From: Scytonema millei VB511283
GTDB taxonomy: Bacteria; Cyanobacteriota; Cyanobacteriia; Cyanobacteriales; Chroococcidiopsidaceae
Reading direction: 5' to 3'
Length of the DNA stretch: 64,000 nucleotides
NCBI RefSeq assembly: GCF_000817735.3
Contig: NZ_JTJC03000001.1
Coordinates: forward strand, 1,544,632 to 1,608,631
In this document: positions 1 to 8,391 of the stretch, piece by piece
Position numbering within the stretch: position 1 is the first letter of the stretch
Layout: every line of letters begins with the position of its first letter
Made by a program: the position numbers and the translations under genes
The notes under the pieces: generated by a model
What the model was told of the DNA's origin: nothing
Database searches by the model: none
Seen by the model: only the letters and a program-made list of their open reading frames with translations

Positions 1-29
1 CTCCGAGACTTTTATCTACCTTGCCATGA

Positions 30-389
30 TCCGTATCATGGTTAGGCGGCTGGCATAAAATCTCACCCTTCAAAACTTTTCAAACATCCTCTAAAGGTGG
101 TACTGTCAATTTCGAGCTAATTTGTCAATTAGAACATCTCGTTTTTCAAGTTCAAGACCAAGGGATCGGTATTCCGCAAACAGAACTATCCCAATTATTT
201 GATACGTTTCATCGGGCTAGTAATGTCGGTACAATTCCAGGCACGGGATTAGGACTTGCTATTGTCAAAAAGTCTGTAGAAGCCCATCAGGGACAAATTA
301 CGGTAGAAAGTGAAATTGGCGTAGGTACGACATTTCAAGTTACCCTACCACTTTACGAGGTTTGCCCAACTAAGGACAGTTATCAGTGA
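30..389 (+). pseudogene. C-terminal remnant of a sensor histidine kinase
   Basis: The frame ending at TGA 387-389 encodes the ATP-binding end of a histidine kinase: a G1-like stretch DQGIGIP, a spacer with LFDTFHRAS (F box), GTGLGLAIVKK (G2 box) and a closing GVGTTFQVTLP. The part from GGTVNFEL onward aligns well in concept with HATPase_c domains. Upstream the frame has a stop at 27-29, and the sequence that should encode the N box (NAIKYSP-like) is unrecognisable in this frame. I see no start codon. It therefore looks like a decayed or frameshifted kinase whose 5' part lies outside the window. The in-frame stop is seen directly; loss of function is inferred. Confidence 0.7.
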
Positions 390-540
390 AGAGAGGGAGC
401 AGGGAGCAGGGAGTAGGGAGCAGAGGAAGAGAGAGTCGCCAGCTGAGGGAGCAACAACCTTTAACTGTCTTCACGCAGTGTAGCGCAGCGTTTACCGTTA
501 ACCGTCAACTACCAACTACCAACTATCAATTACCACTATA
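390..540. repeat. low-complexity intergenic repeats
   Basis: Contains GGGAGCAGGGAGCAG-type purine runs, a TTCACGCAGTGTAGCGCAGCG element at about 473-493 (seen in reverse complement near 15913-15940), and CCAACTACCAACTACC tracts. No coding potential is visible. Confidence 0.75.
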
Positions 541-635
541 AAGAATTATGTTTATTAAAGACTGTGAACTCCGTAGCTTCATATACTGAACTTAATTCCT
601 ACCTTTTGCATCTCGAACGAGGAGGTTCTCAAACG

Positions 636-833
636 ATGCACACTTATGAAGTATTGGTAGATATCAAAGAATGCTTAGAAATGACAAGTGCTAGTTGCAG
701 AAGCGAAACAGCACGCTACGAAATCGATGCAGAATCAAAAGATAAAGTCGATCGCCTCGCTAGAGCGCAGGCTAGAAGCGACCATCCACAAGGCATTGAA
801 TACGATATTAGGGTAACGAGACTATTGAGATAG
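636..833 (+). CDS. small conserved-type hypothetical protein (65 aa)
   Basis: Starts at ATG 636, chosen because GAGGAGG (619-625) lies 10 nt upstream. A longer reading from GTG 564 has no such signal and would run through repeat-like sequence. The product (MHTYEVLVDIKECLEM...) is a small soluble alpha/beta-looking protein. A stretch LARAQARSD is encoded by a nearly palindromic segment around 759-781, suggesting a short repeat has been captured in frame. No family recognised. The repeats upstream and the DoxX gene convergent downstream give no functional clue. Confidence 0.55.
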   Translation: MHTYEVLVDIKECLEMTSASCRSETARYEIDAESKDKVDRLARAQARSDHPQGIEYDIRVTRLLR

Positions 834-1019
834 AGCGCCCTCATCTGTTGTCATCGGTCATTTGTCAATAACTAATGATGACTGTAGTACCAGCTCTTCA
901 TAAATGACTGAGGGTTGCTGTAAAAATAGAAAAACTAGGGAAGGAAGCGATCGCTTCTTTCCCTAGATCGTAAGTGAGTGGCGATCGCAAGTTGCCAATC
1001 TTTCATCACGACTCACGAC

Positions 1020-1556
1020 TTACGACTTACTTACCATCTCCGCCACACTCTGAGCCTGATAAGCTTTTTCTAACCGCATAATCCGCTTCGCTTGCATAGA
1101 GAAAGCACTAGCATCGAGCCAGTTAGCAATCAACGCATCCGTGGAGAATAGTCCACCACCATTGACGGTGAAGAAAAGAAAGCAAACTGCATAAACAGCA
1201 GAGAGTTCTAGATAAGACAGATTTAAGCCAGCAACCAAGATGTGATGGTACATTGCTACACACATGGTTCCGAATAGACCAAAAGCAGCCGGACGGGTCA
1301 AAAAGCCAATTGCGACCAGTGGCGCGCCGATTGTTTCGGTTAATGCGGCTAAGTAGCTGAAAAAGATCGGGAAGGGTAAACCAATATACTCGACGTAAGC
1401 TTGAGAAAAGCTTTCGATATTACCCAGTTTGTCTAAGCCATTATGTATCATGACAATCCCTACGACAGCACGCAGGACAGCCCAAGCAGTCTGCGACCAG
1501 AAGTTAGGGCTAGTGTTGGGTTTGAGAATGGTAGCTAAAAAGGTGGTTGTAGACAT
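1020..1556 (-). CDS. DoxX-family membrane protein
   Basis: A 178-aa integral membrane protein with four predicted hydrophobic segments, at about residues 25-42, 62-83, 88-108 and 117-133. The first helix carries the DoxX-like pattern RAVVGIVMIHNGLDKL, and GAPLVAIGFLTRPAA matches the second-third helix junction of the family. DoxX proteins are small membrane proteins linked to redox or thiol homeostasis; the exact reaction is unknown. The gene stands alone and is divergent from the glycosyltransferase at 1763. Family assignment is fairly secure; function is inferred only at the family level. Confidence 0.75.
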   Translation of the reverse strand: MSTTTFLATILKPNTSPNFWSQTAWAVLRAVVGIVMIHNGLDKLGNIESFSQAYVEYIGLPFPIFFSYLAALTETIGAPLVAIGFLTRPAAFGLFGTMCVAMYHHILVAGLNLSYLELSAVYAVCFLFFTVNGGGLFSTDALIANWLDASAFSMQAKRIMRLEKAYQAQSVAEMVSKS

Positions 1557-1762
1557 GATGCAGATGTTGCGCTGAGTTTGTCAAAGATTTCAAAAAGTTA
1601 ACAGAGGTATTAAGTAATGTAAATACTTACTTATTAATGTATCGCTTTTTTTCAGAATCGGGAACGCCATAGGGTATGCAGAATAGGTGTTCGAGACAAA
1701 ATAAAGTCGTTATGAGTTCAATAAACTTTCTGTAATATGCAAAACAGCCTGCGCGATCGCGA

Positions 1763-2815
1763 ATGCGTATAATATCCGGCAATCGATATAAAGCTATACA
1801 ACTAATTTTTAACCAACATAAAGTTGAGATGACACCAGAAACTAGTAAAAGACCCATCTGGTCGATAATGATCCCAACTTATGAGCGATCGAGATATTTA
1901 TCAGAAGCAATAGAGAGCGTATTAGCTCAAACATCCGAACGAGAATTAGATCGATTTCAAATAGAAGTAGTAGATAACTGTTCGACTAATAAAGCGATCG
2001 AAAGCATAGTTTCTCAATACAAAGGGAAAGTTAGTTTTTATCGCCAGCCAAAAACAGTAGATATTTATACAAATTGGAACACTTGTATAGAAAGGGCGCT
2101 AGGAATATACATACATATTTTGCATGACGACGATCTTGTTGGTGCTGGATTTTATCATCGGCTGGAAATCGCTTTTAAGACTAACCCTGAAATTGGAGCA
2201 GCTTGCTGTCGCCACCAACATATAGACGAGACAGGTCGCCGTCTAAAATATATCTCCCGCTTACATAGAAAAAAGGCAGGCATCATCCCCAACTTTATTG
2301 AAAAAATTGCCATTAGTTCTCTTTTCGATCCTCCAGCCGTGACCGTCAAAAAAGAAGTTTACGAGCATCTGGGAAAATTTAATGCTCAAATGGAGAGTTC
2401 TGCGGATCATGAAATGTGGATTAGGATAGCAGTTAATTATAAAGTTTGGTTTGAGCCACAAGTGTTGGCTTTTTATAGAGTACATAACAATACGATTACA
2501 TCTACTGTTCTCTCGTCAGGATATAACTTAGTCTGTGCTAGACGTGTCATCCAAACATTCGATCGCCTGCTTCCCTCCCACCTCTGCTGGAGGCTAACCA
2601 AACAAGCATTAGAAGAATGTGGCAAGTATGGAATTAAACTTGCGTTTCGAGCGCTGAGTAAAGGAGATTTGAGAACTACGTGCAATCAAATTAGAGAAGT
2701 CTTGAGGAGTACTCATTCGCTCAAAGTTCTGAGCATCATATTATTAGTGCCGTGGCTAGCAATGCTTGCCTTTTTGTGGAGAGCGTTTAGAAAAATATTT
2801 GTCACGATCGCATAA
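1763..2815 (+). CDS. family 2 glycosyltransferase
   Basis: The GT-A domain begins with WSIMIPTYERSRYLSEAIES at about residues 33-52 and has the DXD-type motif HDDD at residues 121-124, used for metal and nucleotide-sugar binding. A later ADHEMWIRIA stretch is typical of GT2. A hydrophobic segment near the C terminus (about residues 322-342) may anchor it in the membrane. The first 22 residues are outside the family core, so ATG 1829 (MTPETSKRP) is an alternative start; neither has a clear ribosome binding site. It probably transfers a sugar to an envelope polysaccharide or lipid; the substrate cannot be read from the sequence. It is followed 60 bp later by an exported protease. Confidence 0.85.
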   Translation: MRIISGNRYKAIQLIFNQHKVEMTPETSKRPIWSIMIPTYERSRYLSEAIESVLAQTSERELDRFQIEVVDNCSTNKAIESIVSQYKGKVSFYRQPKTVDIYTNWNTCIERALGIYIHILHDDDLVGAGFYHRLEIAFKTNPEIGAACCRHQHIDETGRRLKYISRLHRKKAGIIPNFIEKIAISSLFDPPAVTVKKEVYEHLGKFNAQMESSADHEMWIRIAVNYKVWFEPQVLAFYRVHNNTITSTVLSSGYNLVCARRVIQTFDRLLPSHLCWRLTKQALEECGKYGIKLAFRALSKGDLRTTCNQIREVLRSTHSLKVLSIILLVPWLAMLAFLWRAFRKIFVTIA

Positions 2816-2875
2816 AGTCTTGCAACAACTATAGACTAAAAATTATCTACACTCCCACACTCGGACATATTCCCT

Positions 2876-4402
2876 ATGAAACCCGCCTGGACTCGACTGG
2901 CGATCGCTTTAAATGCAGCTTTGCTTGTCTCTGGAACGCCAGTGATGGCGATACCCCCTGCGCCAACAGAAAATAACCCCACCCAACAACCAGCGGAACC
3001 ACCCACATTTGAACTAGAAACCAGTGCTTCCCGCATAACAACAATTGTCGAGCAGAGAAAAAAACTAATTGAAGCGGATCGTCTGCATCAAGCCGGACAG
3101 CACGCAGAAGCAGAAAAACTCTATCGAGAAGTCAAAGAGCCTTTTACTACCCCTATAGAAGTTAAACAGCGTCCAGAACCGATTGTTGATGCAACTCAGC
3201 TATCGCCAGCAGGAAAGGTTTATTGGCGGGAAGCAGAAGCAGGTATCGCTCAAAATCTACAAACGAGAACCTTGGTTCCCTTGCGATTATTAGTAGAAGA
3301 GTATCCCCAATTCATCCCCGGACATCTGCAACTAGCAGCAGCACTGAATCAACAAGGTCATCCTAAAGAAGCGATCGATGTTTTGGAACGCGCAACATCT
3401 CTTTATCCCAATCGACCGGAGTTAGTCAAAGCCAAAATAGAAGCTTTTGTGGCTGAAAAAAAATGGATGGAAGCCTCGATCGCCGCGCGAAGATTTGCAA
3501 TTCTCAATTCCAACCAACCCAGTGCTACAGAATTTACTCAACTAGCCGACCTGCATTTAGACAACTATACGCGACATCTGCGTCGCAAGTTGCGGGGAAA
3601 TGCGATCGCCAATGTGATTACTGGGGTAGCGGGATATGCCCTTACAGGTAGTCTATTGGGTCCGCTGTCGGCTTTGCAAACAGGCTCGATGCTGTTGCGG
3701 GGTGAATCATCCATCGGTAAATCGATCGCCAAAGATGCGCGAGAACAATTACCAATGGTAGAAGACAAAATAGTCATTGATTATGTGAATGAAATTGGAC
3801 AAAAACTCGCTAAAGTTACAGGTCGTGACGATTTTCAATATGAGTTTTACGTCGTTTTAGATAATAATTTAAACGCTTTTGCCTTACCAGGTGGCAAGGT
3901 ATTTGTGAATGCAGGAGCGATCGCCAAAACTGAATCTGAGGCAGAGTTGGCTGGATTACTGGCACACGAATTATCTCACGCCGTCCTTTCCCACGGGTTT
4001 CAGTTAGCGGCTGAAGGCAATTTACTGGCGAATGTGACTCAATATATTCCCTATGGTGGAACTGTGACAAACATTTTTGCCATGAGATACAGTCGCGATA
4101 TGGAACGCCAAGCAGATGCTTTAGGGACGAGATTAATTGCAGCTAGCGGCTATGCAGCTGATGGTTTACGCGATCTGTTAGTGACGCTGAAAGAACAAGA
4201 CAAAAGGGGAGAACCGCCAGCATGGTTATCTTCTCACCCCCCAACAGGCGATCGCATTCGCTATGTCGAAGAACTGATTCAACGCAATGGCTACAACCGT
4301 TATACCTACGAAGGAGTAGCGCGTCATGCCGAAATGAAAGCAAGGGTGGAAAAAATTTTAATTCAGAAGGAACTGATAACTAAGAAAAAGCATCATCGAT
4401 AA
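2876..4402 (+). CDS. exported M48-family metalloprotease with TPR-like repeats
   Basis: A 508-aa protein with a signal peptide at residues 1-25 (charged start, hydrophobic core, MAI). A TPR-like segment (ADRLHQAGQHAEAEKLYRE) lies near residue 60 and a second (AALNQQGHPKEAIDVLERA) near 160-180. The peptidase domain has the zinc motif HELSH at residues 364-368 and the third ligand in RDMERQADALG about 40 residues later. This is the BepA/YfgC-type layout with the TPR part placed N-terminally. It likely performs periplasmic or outer-membrane protein quality control. It is the first of four same-strand genes for exported or membrane-anchored products (2876-6608). Confidence 0.88.
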   Translation: MKPAWTRLAIALNAALLVSGTPVMAIPPAPTENNPTQQPAEPPTFELETSASRITTIVEQRKKLIEADRLHQAGQHAEAEKLYREVKEPFTTPIEVKQRPEPIVDATQLSPAGKVYWREAEAGIAQNLQTRTLVPLRLLVEEYPQFIPGHLQLAAALNQQGHPKEAIDVLERATSLYPNRPELVKAKIEAFVAEKKWMEASIAARRFAILNSNQPSATEFTQLADLHLDNYTRHLRRKLRGNAIANVITGVAGYALTGSLLGPLSALQTGSMLLRGESSIGKSIAKDAREQLPMVEDKIVIDYVNEIGQKLAKVTGRDDFQYEFYVVLDNNLNAFALPGGKVFVNAGAIAKTESEAELAGLLAHELSHAVLSHGFQLAAEGNLLANVTQYIPYGGTVTNIFAMRYSRDMERQADALGTRLIAASGYAADGLRDLLVTLKEQDKRGEPPAWLSSHPPTGDRIRYVEELIQRNGYNRYTYEGVARHAEMKARVEKILIQKELITKKKHHR

Positions 4403-4491
4403 ATGTAAACAATCTTTCCTGCACTAGATACATCACTGACTTAAGGTAGATAGCTTAGAGGCAGCAGGGTTAAACTTGAGGATTATTTTTC

Positions 4492-5313
4492 ATGTCTGCA
4501 AAAACTTTTAAATTGCAATTGTTAAGAGGTTTGAGTTTATCAATGGGGTTAGCCTTGCTGTTAGCACATGAAACTGCAATGGCTTTTCCCCGTCAAGGGA
4601 TGATAATAGCTCAAGATAATTCTCGTTCCAGCGATCGCAATAATCGCTCGACCAACCGCGATCGCGATGTTGTCGTAGATACAGAAGGCGATACCGCGCC
4701 TACTTCTCGTCGCAATCCTGGCAGTTCAGATCCCGTTACCAGAGCGACGCGATTTAGCTGTCAGACCTTAAATGGCGAGTACACTGTAGTTTACCAGCCA
4801 GAAAGCCAGCCAGGAGAATTTTTTCAGTGGGCAAGACCATCAAATATGGGTGGTGGTTGGAATTCTCAAAGACGTTGTAACGAAATTGCTCGTCGTTTAG
4901 AATCTTACCGTCCCGATGGTTTATTAGAGATGACCACAGGGGTTGAAAATAGTTACAACACTGTTTGCGTCACGACTGAAAAAGATCCGTCCTGTCGGAT
5001 TGTTTTTACCGTACCACCAGGACAAGACCCCATATCAACTCGCGATCGCGTCTTTGAAAACCTTACCGTAGCTGATAGCGGACAGCAAACTGATGCAGTC
5101 AGTACCTATCAGGGAAGACAGAGCGAAATTAGCGATCTCATTAACATGGGTCGTGAAGTTTTGGGTGGAAAAAAACGCAATAGTGCTAAGAATATTAACC
5201 TCAAACCCTTCTTAGATGCCAAGGATGGTGGTACTGGAGCAGAACTTGACGATGCCGTACAAGTCAAGCAAAATAGCTCTCATTCGCGGTTAAATCCTGG
5301 TAATTTTCGTTAG
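4492..5313 (+). CDS. COP23-domain exported protein
   Basis: A 273-aa protein with a signal peptide (hydrophobic core LSMGLALLLAHETAMA). An R/D/N-rich linker (about residues 40-80) is followed by a COP23-like domain: RFSCQTLNGEYTVVY, then NSQRRCNEIARRLESY and DPSCRIVFTVPPGQDP. The conserved cysteines match the family (circadian oscillating protein of 23 kDa), a cyanobacterial envelope-associated protein of unknown biochemistry. The 89-bp gap after the protease gene and the shared orientation suggest possible cotranscription. Confidence 0.82.
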   Translation: MSAKTFKLQLLRGLSLSMGLALLLAHETAMAFPRQGMIIAQDNSRSSDRNNRSTNRDRDVVVDTEGDTAPTSRRNPGSSDPVTRATRFSCQTLNGEYTVVYQPESQPGEFFQWARPSNMGGGWNSQRRCNEIARRLESYRPDGLLEMTTGVENSYNTVCVTTEKDPSCRIVFTVPPGQDPISTRDRVFENLTVADSGQQTDAVSTYQGRQSEISDLINMGREVLGGKKRNSAKNINLKPFLDAKDGGTGAELDDAVQVKQNSSHSRLNPGNFR

Positions 5314-5408
5314 ACTGTAATCAGCAATTGGTAATTGGTAATTGGTCATCGGTCATAAGTCAATAGACAAATGACTGATGACACTTTTTTGTTCATTTTA
5401 TATCATCT

Positions 5409-5774
5409 ATGTTGCACAATAATCGTATTTTTAGACAAATATTATTGCCGATCTTAGTTGGTTTGATTAGTATATTTTTGACGATTGGTTTTATCCCTAA
5501 AATTGCTTTGTCTCAACAATCAGACTCGCGCTTCAACTCATTAGAATTTGACTTGAGAAACTTAGAGGCAAGGCTCGATCGCCTAGAAAGTCAAATCGAT
5601 CGCACGTCTCGCCCCAATCTTCCCAGAACGCCAAATACAGATGATCGCAGACGCGATCGCAATACCTTAACTCAGTTACAATCTTTTGATAATCTAGCAA
5701 CATTAGCGATCGAAACAAAACAGCAAGTCAATCAGTTAGAAGCAAGGGTCAAAAAATTAGAAGCACGGAGATAG
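5409..5774 (+). CDS. small membrane-anchored coiled-coil protein
   Basis: A 121-aa protein with a signal or anchor segment at residues 10-34 (ILLPILVGLISIFLTIGFIP). Two leucine-heptad stretches follow: SLEFDLRNLEARLDRLESQI at about 45-64 and VNQLEARVKKLEARR at the C terminus. They are separated by a P/R/D/T/N-rich hinge. The layout suggests a periplasmic coiled-coil oligomer. No named family was recognised. It sits between COP23 and an exported methyltransferase on the same strand. Confidence 0.7.
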   Translation: MLHNNRIFRQILLPILVGLISIFLTIGFIPKIALSQQSDSRFNSLEFDLRNLEARLDRLESQIDRTSRPNLPRTPNTDDRRRDRNTLTQLQSFDNLATLAIETKQQVNQLEARVKKLEARR

Positions 5775-5828
5775 TGACTAGTGGCTAGTGACTAGTCACT
5801 TCCCATTTACCAATTACTACTCATAAAA

Positions 5829-6608
5829 ATGCACTTGAAAACACGTATTCCATTATTTCTACGCATCATTTGCGGACTGTGCTTAATTGTCTTTTGTTTA
5901 GGATTTAATGTTGGTAGCGCCGCCGCAGATGTAGAAACACAATCTAACCCAATAAATACAAAAGTTTATGAATACCGTTCTCCAAGTGCAGATGGGATAG
6001 GTAAGTTTTACCTGGGTAGAGAAATTGCTAAAGTGATGGGACATACGGGAGCTTTATGGCTAGAACGTCCGAGCCGAGAACGGGAAGAACGACCAACAAA
6101 AGCGATCGCAGCTCTCGATTTAAAGCCTACGGATGTAGTGGCAGATATTGGCGCTGGTACGGGATATTTTAGTTTTCGGCTAGCGAAAGTCGTACCTCAA
6201 GGTAAAGTATTTGCTGTTGACGTTCAACCAGAAATGTTAGACATAATTGAGTTTCTCAAACAAGAAAACAAAATCACAAATGTAGAACCTGTTTTAGGTG
6301 CGATCGCTAATCCTAACTTACCTACAAATAGTATCGATTTAGCTTTGATGGTAGATGCATATCATGAATTTTCTCATCCCAACGAAATGATGAAAGAATT
6401 AGTAAAAGCTCTCAAGCCAGCCGGAAGAGTGGTACTAGTTGAATATCGACGAGAAAATCCTTTTATTCAGATCAAAACCTTACATAAAATGACCCAAAAA
6501 CAAGCCCGCAAAGAAATGCAAGCGATCGGTTTACAATGGCAGACAACAAAAGATGTTTTACCATCACAACATATTATGATATTTACTAAAAGTGATGTTA
6601 ATGGTTGA
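5829..6608 (+). CDS. SAM-dependent methyltransferase with N-terminal signal or anchor
   Basis: A class I methyltransferase fold with motif I DIGAGTG at residues 106-112, FAVDV acidic loop at about 128-132 and a post-motif IALMVDAYHEFSHP. The first 34 residues form a convincing signal peptide or membrane anchor (RIICGLCLIVFCLGFNVGSAAA), which is unusual for an enzyme needing cytosolic SAM. The same cyanobacterial family contains short methyltransferases after a YRSPSADGIGKFYLGREIA-type linker, as here. The substrate is unknown. The 3' end runs into the repeat tract at 6605. Confidence 0.78.
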   Translation: MHLKTRIPLFLRIICGLCLIVFCLGFNVGSAAADVETQSNPINTKVYEYRSPSADGIGKFYLGREIAKVMGHTGALWLERPSREREERPTKAIAALDLKPTDVVADIGAGTGYFSFRLAKVVPQGKVFAVDVQPEMLDIIEFLKQENKITNVEPVLGAIANPNLPTNSIDLALMVDAYHEFSHPNEMMKELVKALKPAGRVVLVEYRRENPFIQIKTLHKMTQKQARKEMQAIGLQWQTTKDVLPSQHIMIFTKSDVNG

Positions 6609-6756
6609 CGGTTGACGGTTGACAGTTAACGGTTGACAGTTGACCGATTGCTGATAACTGCTAACCGATAACTGTTAACTGATAACTGATAACTGCTAAC
6701 TGATAACTGCTAACCGATAACTGCTAACTGATAACTGCTAACTGATAACTGTTACT
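6605..6756. repeat. GATAACTG/TTAACGGTTGAC tandem repeats
   Basis: About 150 bp of short degenerate direct repeats (GTTGACG, CTGATAACTG, CTAACCGATAA). They touch the stop codon of the methyltransferase and supply the end of the convergent GNAT gene. No promoter or terminator can be read in it. Confidence 0.85.
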
Positions 6757-7174
6757 GTAAACTCCGCTTAAAACGAAAAGAACTAATTGTCATTCCTTTT
6801 CTAAAGTAAAATCGGTGAGCATCGGCACGTTGTACGCCGCTATCAAGTTGCAGCGAAACGCACCCTTGCGACTTAGCATAGTCTATTAACCAATCAATTA
6901 ATGCACTACCATAACCCTGAGAACGCTCGGATGTATCGGTGATGAGATCGTCAATATAAAGTAGCTGCCCATCAATTAATGTTTCCATCAATCTGCATCC
7001 AGCTACGGCTTGAATTGAATCGTCTTTCTCGACGTAGACTAGAAAGTAACCAGATTGCTGTTGGCGTTGCACGCGATTAAGAAACTCTGATTGTGTCAAA
7101 TGCGATCGCAACTGCACCATAATCGGAAAGCATCGCGATATATCGAGAGCTGAGGTAGCCAGTTTAATCTGCAT
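6752..7174 (-). CDS. GNAT-family N-acetyltransferase
   Basis: A 140-aa single-domain acetyltransferase. The acetyl-CoA motif A is SERSQGYGSALIDWLIDYA at residues 82-100, preceded by the beta strand LLYIDDLITD and followed by LQLDSGVQRADAHRFYFRKG (motif B). Short family members modify amines of small molecules or proteins; the substrate cannot be predicted. The C terminus ends at the border of the repeat tract, so the last residues may be repeat-derived. Confidence 0.82.
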   Translation of the reverse strand: MQIKLATSALDISRCFPIMVQLRSHLTQSEFLNRVQRQQQSGYFLVYVEKDDSIQAVAGCRLMETLIDGQLLYIDDLITDTSERSQGYGSALIDWLIDYAKSQGCVSLQLDSGVQRADAHRFYFRKGMTISSFRFKRSLQ

Positions 7175-7354
7175 AGATATTCTTTTGACTTCTGACTTGT
7201 GTACGGGCGGGTTTAATCGCAGAATTTATTGTTTCGCTGTAAGTCATGACAAAAAAACTACCCCTCAAACTTTTGTCTTCTTGACTGACTCTGCTACAGA
7301 TGGTGAGAAATTTGGGAAAGATAAGTGAGAAGCAATTCCTATGTAAACAATAGT

Positions 7355-8233
7355 ATGACTGAAAAGCAGCCTAGTTCCGTACAGCCCTCTGCTGTAACGC
7401 TGCAATCCATTGCCCAAGATATCTTAACTTTATTAGATCGTAAAGCACTACTAGAGCTACGGGCAAAGATTGACAGTTTGTTGGGGCTGTCAGTCGAACT
7501 ATCTACGTCCAAGCCAACGCCGCACCCCTCAGAAGATGCGATCGCAGAGTCTCCAGAACCAGAACATTTGGCATGGCTGCAAAAAGGAGTTGTAACCTGG
7601 AACGATTGGCGCGAACAAAATCGAGAACTCGTCCCAGATTTACAAGGAGCAAATTTAAGTGGATTCAATCTCGCTTTCGTCAATTTCGCTGGCGTAAATT
7701 TGGAATATGCCAACCTTAGTGGCGCTGATATGAGAGGAGCGTTTCTCAAAGAAGCAAACATGAAGGGGGCAAATCTCTACATGGCAGACCTCATAGGGGT
7801 AAACTGTCAGCAAGCCTGTTTAGAAGCAGCTAACCTCCAGGGAGCCGACATTTACAAAGCTAATTTGAGTCATGCAAATCTACAAGAGGCAAACCTGATT
7901 CAAGCTAGCATTCGCCGCGCTACATTAGTTGGGGCAAACTTGCATCGAGCCAAACTCAAACAGGCAGACTTATTGCAAGCAAACTTAGTTCAAACGAACT
8001 TGAGTCAAGCTGACTTGCAAAAGGCAAACATGGAAGGGACAAACCTAATTGAAGCCAATCTAGAAGAAGCAAATTTGCTAGGTGCTAACCTCAACCGTGC
8101 TAATCTCTGTCGAGCGAAGTTATACAAAGCAAACATACTTCACGCCAAAATCAATGGTGTCACCCTCAAGGGCGCTGTAATGCCAGATGGTACAGTTCAT
8201 GGTGGCGGGGCAGCAGTTATCAGTGACCAGTGA
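7355..8233 (+). CDS. pentapeptide-repeat protein
   Basis: After an N-terminal region of about 90 residues with a possible helical segment (SIAQDILTLLDRKALLELRA), the protein has some 35 consecutive A(D/N)LXX repeats from about nt 7636 to 8190 (e.g. ANLSGADMRGAFLKEANMKG), which fold as a right-handed quadrilateral beta helix. ATG 7355 is preferred; GTG 7325 is an alternative adding 10 residues. The last residues (AVISDQ) are encoded by the CAGTTATCAGTGACCAG repeat, so the C terminus is repeat-derived. Function is unknown; such proteins are abundant in cyanobacteria. Confidence 0.85.
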   Translation: MTEKQPSSVQPSAVTLQSIAQDILTLLDRKALLELRAKIDSLLGLSVELSTSKPTPHPSEDAIAESPEPEHLAWLQKGVVTWNDWREQNRELVPDLQGANLSGFNLAFVNFAGVNLEYANLSGADMRGAFLKEANMKGANLYMADLIGVNCQQACLEAANLQGADIYKANLSHANLQEANLIQASIRRATLVGANLHRAKLKQADLLQANLVQTNLSQADLQKANMEGTNLIEANLEEANLLGANLNRANLCRAKLYKANILHAKINGVTLKGAVMPDGTVHGGGAAVISDQ

Positions 8234-8385
8234 CCAGTGACCAGTGACCAGCGATGGCGATCGATTAATTCCGAATTCCGTTCACGAAGTGTAGCGGAGC
8301 GCGTCTATTCCGCACTTCCGAATTCTCCCCACACCCTACACCCCACACCCCACACCCTTTCTTCACTGTCAACCGTCAACCGTCA
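8215..8385. repeat. intergenic repeats between convergent genes
   Basis: GTGACCAGTGACCAG runs, a TTCACGAAGTGTAGCGGAGCG element at about 8281-8301, and CACCCCACACC and GTCAACCGTCAACC tracts. They provide the stop codon of the pentapeptide gene. Confidence 0.8.
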
Positions 8386-8391
8386 ACTATC

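Noticed and set aside
7339-7761. Minus-strand frame opposite the pentapeptide gene
   Set aside because: Shadow of the repeat-rich pentapeptide coding sequence.
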